DNA of 64,000 nucleotides, taken from positions 62,001-126,000 of the forward strand of contig JAJCXN010000012.1 of the NCBI GenBank assembly GCA_029263415.1. The letters run 5' to 3'. Below the pieces are notes generated by a model. It made no database searches. It worked only from the letters and a program-made list of their open reading frames with translations, and was not told the DNA's origin. How positions within the stretch are numbered: position 1 is the stretch's first letter; each line of letters opens with the position of its first letter. Both the position numbers and the translations under genes were made by a program. Source of the DNA: Acidobacteriota bacterium. GTDB taxonomy: Bacteria > Acidobacteriota > Thermoanaerobaculia > Multivoradales > Multivoraceae. Below are positions 26,396-33,467 of the stretch, piece by piece.

Positions 26396-26890
26396 TTACC
26401 CGCTGCGCCCCACAGTCCACCACCCGGCAACTAACAACATCAGAGCGAGGGCAGCAAGGACCGCAGAACTGGCCGTGGGTATTGCCGTCAACGGCACCCT
26501 CCTCGGTCGCTTCGTAGGCGCCGATATCGCATTGCATACTGCCGTCCCGTCTCGGTCGGCTGCGGTCTCGCCACGCTGGTCAGAAGGTGGACAGTCGGCC
26601 TGCGATGGGGTGTCGATGGCGACGCCGGACGTTCGCAAAGAGCCACCAGTGTTGTCGGTGATGGTTGAACTGATGATGACCACAGTGGAGGCGGAATTGA
26701 CGCAGATCGGGTGACCTGTCGCAGCGGCTTGGTTTGTATTGCCGTGGACTGTTGATCGTTCGATCACCAGACCACCGTTGCTTACATTGATAGCTGGGCA
26801 GCCAGCCTCGGTTGTCAGGTGGCCACGGATGGTCGAATCTCGAACGGTTACATCATTGGTTGTCCGCGTCGATTGCGGCGGCCCCGGCAT
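26396..26890 (-). pseudogene. Remnant of a parallel beta-helix protein with C-terminal sorting tail
   Basis: A 164-codon frame that starts without a signal peptide, two codons after an in-frame stop. It contains repeated beta-helix rungs (VTVRDSTIRGHL, LVIERSTVHGNT, VVIISSTITDNT), as in right-handed beta-helix/choice-of-anchor proteins, and ends in IPTASSAVLAALALML plus a short hydrophobic stretch and a basic residue, resembling the IPTL-CTERM sorting tail. Intact relatives are several hundred residues with an N-terminal signal, so the 5' part is missing and this is probably a remnant. It could still be expressed as a short protein. Confidence 0.6.
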
Positions 26891-27094
26891 CGGTCAACTG
26901 AACGAGCCGGCAGGAGCGGCTCAGGACCTATGGCCGGAAATCTTCCGAGCGATTCTTCCACGGGCGGTCAGAAGCCTGAGGTCGAACCAGCGAACAGTCA
27001 AGCTACTCAACAGGACCGGTCCAGAAGCGAGTCCGAGGGTCGCAACCATCGGCGTGGGCAAGGCTGAAACTGCGCGAACCAGACTTCGTCTAAC

Positions 27095-28402
27095 TCAAGG
27101 CAGTAGGGTTCTGCCGAGCAGGCGTTGTAGCGTTGGCTCGAGCTCCGGGTCATCAAAAATGAAGCCGGTCTGGTTCAGTTTCGTTGGAACCACCCGAGCG
27201 GAGGACAGCAGCGTCTCGTTCGCCATTTCACCGAAGAGAAGTCGCACACCGGCCGTTGGCAGGGGGAAGAGCGTTGGTCGTCTAAGTACCCTGCCCAGAG
27301 TCTCGGTAAACTCGCGATTGGTCACTGCTCCGGGAGCGACGGCGTTGACCGGGCCACTCAGATCTGCGACGAATAGAGTGTGGTGGATTGCACCGATCAC
27401 GTCGTCAATCGAGATCCAGCTCATGCTTTGACGACCCCTGCCAAGCACACCGCCGGCGCCGAGGCGAAACGCAGGCAACATCTTGGCGAGTGCGCCACCT
27501 GACGGTGTTAGAACAATGCCGAAGCGGAGTAGCACAACGCGGATTCCTAGCTGCTCAGCCTCGAGCGCGGCTGCCTCGGTTTCTCTACAGACATCCGCTA
27601 GGAAACCACGGCCTAGAGTGCTCGTTTCATCGAGCTGTTGATCGCCGCGGGAACCGTAGACGCCGATGGCAGACGCGCACACCAGCGTTTGCGGCGGTCG
27701 CTTGAGTTCTCCGAGTGTGCGTACCAGGCTGCGAGTGCCGACGACCCGGCTGTCGCGAATTCTGGCTTTGCGCTCTTGAGACCAACGTCCTGACGCTATG
27801 CCCTGGCCCGCCAGATGCACGATTGCATCGAACGGCTCGATCTTGCTTGGGTAGAGAAGACCTTGTTCTTGATTCCAGTGTGGCCCCGGCCCGCTCGTTG
27901 AGCTGGCTCTTGCGCGTGCGATGGGCACAACACTGTGGCCTCCTGTGCTCAGGAATCGCTGGAGGCTGCTGCCAACCAGACCGTTTGCACCCGTGATCGC
28001 CACTTGCAGGGGCGGTCGATTGCGGAACCGTTGGTGCCGTTTGAGGTCGCGCGCGGTTGTTGTGTGCCGGAAGGCGAAGGTCGAATCGAGGTCTCGAGCC
28101 ACTAATCGGCCCGCGACAAGATCGCCGAGGAATCCGCAGTGGAGCGTGTAGTCGATGTGATCGCGCAGGAGCGATTCACCGGTCGCTGCCACGCCGAACT
28201 CGTGCCGGTGCACCCAGCGCGAGAAGGGCCACTTTGTCGAGCTAAGCAGGCCTCGACCTCCATTCTCGCCCGGTGCTGGCCGGTCGATCTCGAGTATTTT
28301 CCAGGGAGGCCTCAAGCGCTCGGATGCCCCCGAGCGCGCATGCCAGGCGAACAGTTCCTCGGCCGACGCCGGCATCGGGCTCTCAAAGGTTTGGATGGGC
28401 AT
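27095..28402 (-). CDS. TIGR01777 family epimerase/oxidoreductase with N-terminal SRPBCC domain
   Basis: A 435-residue fusion. Residues 1-125 resemble an SRPBCC ligand-binding (cyclase/dehydrase) domain (FESPMPASAEELFAWH, ending FAFRHTTTARDL). Residues 133-435 form an extended SDR domain with the Rossmann motif TGANGLVG at 137-144, IVHLAGQGIASGRW, CASAIGVYG and LRFGIVL. The same two-domain order is common among bacterial TIGR01777 proteins (YfcH-like). The substrate is not known. A near-perfect 18-bp palindrome lies 20 bases upstream of the ATG and may control it. Confidence 0.92.
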   Translation of the reverse strand: MPIQTFESPMPASAEELFAWHARSGASERLRPPWKILEIDRPAPGENGGRGLLSSTKWPFSRWVHRHEFGVAATGESLLRDHIDYTLHCGFLGDLVAGRLVARDLDSTFAFRHTTTARDLKRHQRFRNRPPLQVAITGANGLVGSSLQRFLSTGGHSVVPIARARASSTSGPGPHWNQEQGLLYPSKIEPFDAIVHLAGQGIASGRWSQERKARIRDSRVVGTRSLVRTLGELKRPPQTLVCASAIGVYGSRGDQQLDETSTLGRGFLADVCRETEAAALEAEQLGIRVVLLRFGIVLTPSGGALAKMLPAFRLGAGGVLGRGRQSMSWISIDDVIGAIHHTLFVADLSGPVNAVAPGAVTNREFTETLGRVLRRPTLFPLPTAGVRLLFGEMANETLLSSARVVPTKLNQTGFIFDDPELEPTLQRLLGRTLLP

Positions 28403-28713
28403 GTTGGGCTTTTGAAGTTCTTGTTACTACTAGTGGTAACGCTGGACGTTGTCGTGGTGTTCACCAAAGGCTGCAGCGCGGGTGAAGAGGCATCAAGCGG
28501 GACTGAGAGGTGCATAGCTTGCTGATGAATTGGGTCCAGGTGGACGTGTGCTTTTTGCGACTCGAAGCGAGCCCGTACCCTCTTCGGGGAGCTAAAGCGA
28601 AGCCTGGTGTCATGCCCCCAGGTTAGGCGTATGGTGAACGGCAGGCTACAGGGGCCACGAGCACACGGGGCGCGGGCGACAGCCTCCGACCGCTGACGGC
28701 TCCCGCGTCCTCT
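28403..28713. other. Intergenic region, 311 bp
   Basis: Separates two leftward genes. It contains the palindrome at 28423-28440 near the TIGR01777 gene start. The rest, between 28441 and the end of the GyrI-like gene, has no coding signal and no terminator with a T-run that I can support. Confidence 0.6.
28423..28440. promoter_or_regulatory. Near-perfect 18-bp palindrome, candidate operator
   Basis: GTTACTACT followed by AGTGGTAAC, an inverted repeat with one mismatched pair. It ends 20 bases upstream of the TIGR01777 gene start, a usual place for an operator or the -10 region. The regulator is unknown; no regulator gene adjoins it. Confidence 0.45.
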
Positions 28714-29223
28714 TTAGAGAACTGCGATCCAGATGCGGGTGCGTACGTCTTCCATCGGCATTTCGGTTGGATCATCGACATAGTTCTCGATCGAACCATC
28801 AGCTAACGTCACATCGTTCTCTTCCGCCCAATCAACGATCTTGCGGTATGTGTCGCCCACCTTGTGGTACGCGCCGCGATGATAGGTGGTCACGTAGCGC
28901 CCAGCCGCGATCTCGGTTCCGATCGCCGTGCCTTCTGATGGCACCGGTCTCGAGGAGAACATGCCGACGCGCATCTTCTGCTTTGCGGTTAGAAACTCTA
29001 GGAACTGACCTAATGCGCCCTTGCCACGCAGAGACTGCCAGTCAATTTCTAGGTAGCGCGCAAACGGCATCCCTTCGACCTCCGCACCGGCGCTCTCAAT
29101 ATGCGCGCGCGATGCGCCGAAGCCTGCCGCAAGCACTTTAGGGATTTGCCAAAGTCGTGTCTCAGCCGCGATCTCCACGACGGGTTGGGACTCGCGTTCC
29201 TCGATCGCAATCGTCTCTGCCAT
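28714..29223 (-). CDS. GyrI-like small-molecule-binding domain protein
   Basis: A 169-residue protein with the GyrI-like/AraC effector-binding fold, seen in VPSEGTAIGTEIAAGRYVTTYHRGAYHKVGDT split over residues 105-140, the YRKIVDWAEENDVTL helix and the closing RTRIWIAVL strand. An excellent AAGGAGGTG precedes the ATG at 29223, which rules out the upstream start at 29421. It has no DNA-binding domain, so it may bind or hydrolyse a small electrophile or act as a standalone sensor. A perfect CATTGC-2-GCAATG inverted repeat lies 19 bases upstream. Confidence 0.88.
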   Translation of the reverse strand: MAETIAIEERESQPVVEIAAETRLWQIPKVLAAGFGASRAHIESAGAEVEGMPFARYLEIDWQSLRGKGALGQFLEFLTAKQKMRVGMFSSRPVPSEGTAIGTEIAAGRYVTTYHRGAYHKVGDTYRKIVDWAEENDVTLADGSIENYVDDPTEMPMEDVRTRIWIAVL

Positions 29224-29703
29224 CTTGCACCTCCTTAGTACCATTGCGGGCAATGTCTTCAACGTGTTTGCCTCTGTCCAACACAATACATCGTAGTGCC
29301 TTGAAGCGGCGGCTTTGGGGGCGCGGTTGAGAACCGCAGATGGCTCTTTGCGCCGGCTGACGGTTGCTGAGCGGTGGCTTTGGAGAGCGAGCGTTCGACC
29401 TCGGCTTGGCTCTCGGACCAACGGGAGGATTCGAAGAACCGTCTCCGAGATGAGGTGGTCGCCTGGATGGGCAGCTTGCGAGAGGAGTGGTCCTGGGCAC
29501 CTGCAGCTCGTGATGCATAGGCAGGCCCTAGTAGAGCTCTCTGGCTCTCCTCTTTGCTACCCTCCAGCGTAGTCGGGATTGATTACCCGCGTTGGCTATG
29601 CGTCGACGCGGTGCGATAAGATGTGTCAAGCCCTCCTAACTTCTTTGCCCACCCAGCACGCTGATCGTTTGCAAGGATGTCAACCTGTTTTGAGGAGCCT
29701 TCC
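29224..29703. other. Divergent intergenic region, 480 bp
   Basis: Separates the GyrI-like gene (leftwards) from the IPTL-CTERM gene (rightwards) and must carry both promoters. The inverted repeat at 29242-29255 belongs to the leftward side. On the other side only a GATAAGAT box near 29617 hints at a -10, without a matching -35. No gene is supported here. Confidence 0.6.
29242..29255. promoter_or_regulatory. 14-bp inverted repeat upstream of the GyrI-like gene
   Basis: CATTGC, two bases, GCAATG: a perfect inverted repeat just upstream of the AAGGAGGTG ribosome site of the GyrI-like gene. It could be an operator or a leader hairpin affecting ribosome access. Confidence 0.4.
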
Positions 29704-30486
29704 ATGAAGACAAGAACGAAGATGAGCCTGCTGTTGGCAATGATCCCCGCTGTGTTGACGGCACAGCCTTACGGTGGAGACGCAACGCTCCGAGGCCCGG
29801 TCGGCGGCGAGCCTGTTCGAGGAACACTCAGCTGCGGCGCTCCTGCTAATCCGTTTGCAGATTGCGGATTCGAGGCGGCCGACCTGTCGAACTGGGTGGT
29901 TGCCGATGCAGCCTCTCCTCTCTTGCCACTCCAGGTGGCTGCCGGTGGCAGTTCCGTCGGATATGGTTTCTTCGCCACTGCTCCGACAGAGGGCGTGCAA
30001 ACACTAGTTCATGGGTTCGATCAGGTTTCTGGAGGCGCAGATACCATCGTCATTGGTCAGGACATTTCGATCTCAGCTGGGTCTGGCGCGACGCTGACGT
30101 TCGACTATCGCGGCGCCTGGGATTTGATGTCGTTTGGCGCCACCTTGGATCGTAACTTCGAAGTGCACATCGAGCCCAGCGGTGGCGGTGCTCCGATGCA
30201 AGTCGATTCCGTTCTTACTGCCACCGCGGGCACCATCGTGACGGATACCGGCGCTCTCAGTGGTGCGGTGGACGTGTCCGCCTTTGTTGGACAATCGGTG
30301 CGGGCCAATTTCGTCTGGGATGTTCCCGAGGGCTTCGTAGGTCCTGGGTTTTTTCAGCTCGACAATGTCGCAGTGGTTGTCGAAGAGAACACTCTCGCTA
30401 TCCCGACCCTCGGTCCGGTTGCCATTGGTGTGCTCGTTGGCCTGCTCGGTCTTGCGGGTCTAGTGATGGTGCGCCGTTTGTTCTAG
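29704..30486 (+). CDS. Secreted protein with IPTL-CTERM-like sorting tail
   Basis: A 260-residue protein with a signal peptide (MSLLLAMIPAVLTA, cut near residue 20) and a beta-sandwich-like body beginning NPFADCGFEAADLSNW, typical of small carbohydrate-binding or choice-of-anchor domains. The last 28 residues (233-260) start IPTLGP and continue as a hydrophobic helix ending VRRLF, the layout of IPTL-CTERM sorting tails that are cut and processed by an exosortase such as XrtH. No exosortase gene is in the window. GAGGAG lies upstream of the ATG at 29704. Probably displayed on the surface or released. Confidence 0.85.
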   Translation: MKTRTKMSLLLAMIPAVLTAQPYGGDATLRGPVGGEPVRGTLSCGAPANPFADCGFEAADLSNWVVADAASPLLPLQVAAGGSSVGYGFFATAPTEGVQTLVHGFDQVSGGADTIVIGQDISISAGSGATLTFDYRGAWDLMSFGATLDRNFEVHIEPSGGGAPMQVDSVLTATAGTIVTDTGALSGAVDVSAFVGQSVRANFVWDVPEGFVGPGFFQLDNVAVVVEENTLAIPTLGPVAIGVLVGLLGLAGLVMVRRLF

Positions 30487-30506
30487 CCGACGATTGTCCG
30501 CCGAAT

Positions 30507-30540
30507 ACGCCGTCTCGCTCGCGCGGGGCGGCGTTTGTTC
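30507..30540 (+). terminator. Likely intrinsic terminator after the IPTL-CTERM gene
   Basis: ACGCCG and CGGCGT form a GC-rich stem around a 16-base loop, directly followed by the T-rich TTGTTC, about 20 bases after the stop of the IPTL-CTERM gene. It should separate that gene from the lipoprotein trio that follows. Confidence 0.55.
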
Positions 30541-30561
30541 GTCTGGGCTCGGCCCCCTTAG

Positions 30562-32340
30562 TTGAGACCGCAACCCTACAGAGTCTTAGTGCCAGGAGTT
30601 GCGGCTGTATTGCTGTCTATTGCATGGCTAGGTTGTAACGTCTCCAAGCGCGACCAGAGCGACCGGATGTCTGTGCACGGCGACGAACACGTCTCCTCTT
30701 CGTTTCGGCTCGTCGATGTGGCCGAAGCCGTGGGAGTTAGCGCCACCTACACCAGTACCAGCGATGGTGACCTCTACTTGCCTAGAATAATGGGGGGCGG
30801 TGGCGCTGTTCTTGATGTTGACAACGACGGCGACCTTGACCTGTTCTTGGTCCAAGCCGGCGTCCTGAGTGGCGATGCTGTTGCCGAGGATTCGACGCTG
30901 CGCCAGGACCGGCTCTATGTCAACAACCTGTCCGCGAGCGGTGTCCTGGAGTTCACCGTGGTTCCGGCTGCCAGAACCCAGTTCGCAAGAGGAGTTGGCG
31001 ATGGCTACGGCATGGGTGCAGCAACCGGAGACTTTGACAACGATGGGTGGATGGATATCTACGTCACCGCTTTGGGTCCGAATCGTCTCCTTCGGAATCG
31101 CGGCGATGGGAGCTTTGAGGACGTCGGGCAGATTGCTGGGGTGGCTGGCTCAGAGTGGAGCGTTTCCGCCACGGTCGCTGATCTCAACAACGACGGGTGG
31201 CTCGATTTGTTCGTTGGCAACTATCTGTTATGGAAGCGCGAGTCCTACCGTCCCTGCTACCAGGCTGCTGGTGGACTCGACTATTGTGGGCCAGATTCCT
31301 TTCGCGCTGAATCGAACGAGGTCTACCTAAACTCTGGGGACGGCACCTTCGAAAGAGTTTCCGAGGATTGGGGTTTCCAAAGCCATGAGGCGGCTCCAAC
31401 CCTGGGGACCATTGCTTTCGACGCTGATGGAGATGGCGATGTTGATCTCTACGAAGCCAACGACGGCAGGGCCAACCGGCTCTGGATCAACCACGGCGGG
31501 TGGTTCGAGGAGAGCGCGCAACTGGCTGGTTGTGCCGTGAACGGCGAAGGCTTTCCTGAGGCCAGCATGGGGCTGGACGCCGCCGACATTGATCAAGATG
31601 GGGACGTGGATCTGTTGATAACCCATTTGACGGGCGAGTCGCACACGCTGTATCGGAACGATGGACGTGGTCTCTTCTCGGATCGATCCTTACCTAGCGG
31701 ACTGGGTGCGTCTAGCCTGAACGCTACCGGCTTTGGGGTGGTCTTGTCAGACTTCGATGGCGACGGTTGGCATGATCTGCTGGTGGCGAACGGGGCCGTG
31801 AGGGCAATTCGGGAAGTTGCCACACTTCTTAACCCGCTTCCGCTAGAACAACCGAATCAGTTCCTCTCGGGCCACGTTGGGGGTGGCTTTGATGACGCGT
31901 CAGCGAAGCTTGGCGCCGACGTTCGCACCTCGACGGTTAGTCGGGGGATTGCTGCTGGCGATCTGGACAATGACGGAGACCTCGATGCGGTGGTTATCAA
32001 CATTGGAGCGGCTGCCCAGGTTCTAGTTAATCAGTCGCAGCCAACGAGCGACGCTTGGGTTGGAGTACGGTTGGTCACTGGTGAGGGCAAACGGGATGCC
32101 TTGGGGGCGCGCGTCGAAGTGTTTGTGGACGGGGTGCGGATTTACGTAGGTCGCTCGTACACCGATGGGAGCTATGCCTCTGCACGAGACCCTCGGGTTC
32201 TGGTCGGGCTGGGTCTTTTGAGGTCGCAGACGGTCAGCGTTCGAGTGACTGATCTCAACGGTACAATGGAACAATGGTCCGAACTCTCCACTGGCCGCTA
32301 CCACACACTAGTGAGTGGCACCGGACAGCCAGCCTCTTAG
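30562..32340 (+). CDS. FG-GAP/ASPIC-UnbV repeat lipoprotein (CRTAC1-like)
   Basis: A 592-residue protein. The start is taken as TTG at 30562, giving a lipoprotein signal with Cys25 in AWLGC; the ribosome site is weak. The body holds at least seven calcium-binding FG-GAP/VCBS turns of the type D-x-D-x-D-G-D (DVDNDGDLDLF, DFDNDGWMDIY, DLNNDGWLDLF, DADGDGDVDLY, DIDQDGDVDLL, DFDGDGWHDLL, DLDNDGDLDAV), forming an integrin-like propeller, and the C-terminal 90 residues are the ASPIC/UnbV domain. Likely surface-exposed, binding carbohydrate or protein partners. The next gene begins within its last 67 bases. Confidence 0.9.
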   Translation: MRPQPYRVLVPGVAAVLLSIAWLGCNVSKRDQSDRMSVHGDEHVSSSFRLVDVAEAVGVSATYTSTSDGDLYLPRIMGGGGAVLDVDNDGDLDLFLVQAGVLSGDAVAEDSTLRQDRLYVNNLSASGVLEFTVVPAARTQFARGVGDGYGMGAATGDFDNDGWMDIYVTALGPNRLLRNRGDGSFEDVGQIAGVAGSEWSVSATVADLNNDGWLDLFVGNYLLWKRESYRPCYQAAGGLDYCGPDSFRAESNEVYLNSGDGTFERVSEDWGFQSHEAAPTLGTIAFDADGDGDVDLYEANDGRANRLWINHGGWFEESAQLAGCAVNGEGFPEASMGLDAADIDQDGDVDLLITHLTGESHTLYRNDGRGLFSDRSLPSGLGASSLNATGFGVVLSDFDGDGWHDLLVANGAVRAIREVATLLNPLPLEQPNQFLSGHVGGGFDDASAKLGADVRTSTVSRGIAAGDLDNDGDLDAVVINIGAAAQVLVNQSQPTSDAWVGVRLVTGEGKRDALGARVEVFVDGVRIYVGRSYTDGSYASARDPRVLVGLGLLRSQTVSVRVTDLNGTMEQWSELSTGRYHTLVSGTGQPAS

Positions 32341-33467
32341 TCGCAGGCCTGGCTGCTTTCTTGGGCACAGGTTGTGGTGACTCGCCATCTCTCTTCGACG
32401 AGACGGCTGATCCCGCCGCCGTGCAATCCGCGCTCGTTCCACTGGAGCCGCATCTCGGCCACCTCGAGACGCCGCCCCGCCTCGCCATCGAAGAAGCGCG
32501 AGCGCTTGTGCGGCGTGTTCACTCAGCGTCGCCGGGGTCGGTCGAGGAGGCTGAAGCCAGCGCCGGTTTGGCCAGTCTCTACTTTGTGCATGGCTTGCCG
32601 CAAGCCGCTGCCAGTTGGTATGAGGTCGCCACTCGTCGTGTCCCCGAGCGTTATGACTGGCACTACCTCAAAGGCGTCTCCTACGCGGACGCAGCTGACC
32701 TTGAGTCCTCGCGCTCAAGCTTTGATACCGCACTCTCTCTTCAACCAGGAGATCTCCCGACGTTACTAAGGCGGGGGCGTGTCGGTCTTGATGTAGGTGA
32801 CACAGACGATGCGAGTGTCTACTACCAACGAGCTGTGGCCGCCTTCCCGCACTCAGCAGCTGCGCAGTATGGCCTGGGACTAGCGGTGTCTGAGAGGGAT
32901 CCTGAACAAGCAATCGAGTTCTTTTCGAGGGCGCTCGCCTTAGACGCCTCCGCAGACGCGATTCACCATTCCTTGGGAATGGCCTTCAGGGCCGTGGGTG
33001 ATCTGGAGCAGGCGCGTGACCAACTGTCTTTGGCGGGAACGCAGAGACCCAACTTCGACGACCCACTAGTTCGAGATTTGAGCGAGTTGATGAGCGGGTC
33101 TCGCGCGCACCTGGTGCAAGCAGCCATGGCGCGTAGCAACCAGGACCTGAACTCTGCCCTTCGGCACCTAGAGCGAGCTGTCGCCATCGATCCGGAGAAT
33201 TCTCGGGCGTTGCACAACCTAGGCGCTTTGCTCGGCGAACTCCAGCGTCCGGCGGAAGGGCTGCCGTACCTACAACGCGCAGCGGTCCTGCGGCCAGCGG
33301 ATGCCGATCTTCAACTCGACCTTGGGACCGCGTTCGCAGCTCTTGGACGATTGCAGGAATCGTTGGCAGTTTTTGAAACCGCTCTTCGCCACCACCCCAA
33401 TCACTCCGAAGCTCAACGACGTAGGGCCGCAGTCGCTGCGGCCCTGAGTGGAGCGTCGACAGAATGA
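32274..33467 (+). CDS. TPR-repeat lipoprotein
   Basis: A 397-residue protein built mostly of tetratricopeptide repeats (for example YQRAVAAFPHSAAAQYGLGL, LERAVAIDPENSRALHNLG, LQRAAVLRPADADLQLDLG, FETALRHHPNHSEAQRR). The N-terminus is a lipoprotein signal with Cys34 in FLGTGC. It starts inside the last 67 bases of the FG-GAP gene and its stop overlaps the next gene by ATGA, so the three are translationally coupled. TPR lipoproteins act as scaffolds; here the partners are probably the propeller and AlkP-fold proteins encoded beside it. Confidence 0.9.
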   Translation: MVRTLHWPLPHTSEWHRTASLLVAGLAAFLGTGCGDSPSLFDETADPAAVQSALVPLEPHLGHLETPPRLAIEEARALVRRVHSASPGSVEEAEASAGLASLYFVHGLPQAAASWYEVATRRVPERYDWHYLKGVSYADAADLESSRSSFDTALSLQPGDLPTLLRRGRVGLDVGDTDDASVYYQRAVAAFPHSAAAQYGLGLAVSERDPEQAIEFFSRALALDASADAIHHSLGMAFRAVGDLEQARDQLSLAGTQRPNFDDPLVRDLSELMSGSRAHLVQAAMARSNQDLNSALRHLERAVAIDPENSRALHNLGALLGELQRPAEGLPYLQRAAVLRPADADLQLDLGTAFAALGRLQESLAVFETALRHHPNHSEAQRRRAAVAAALSGASTE

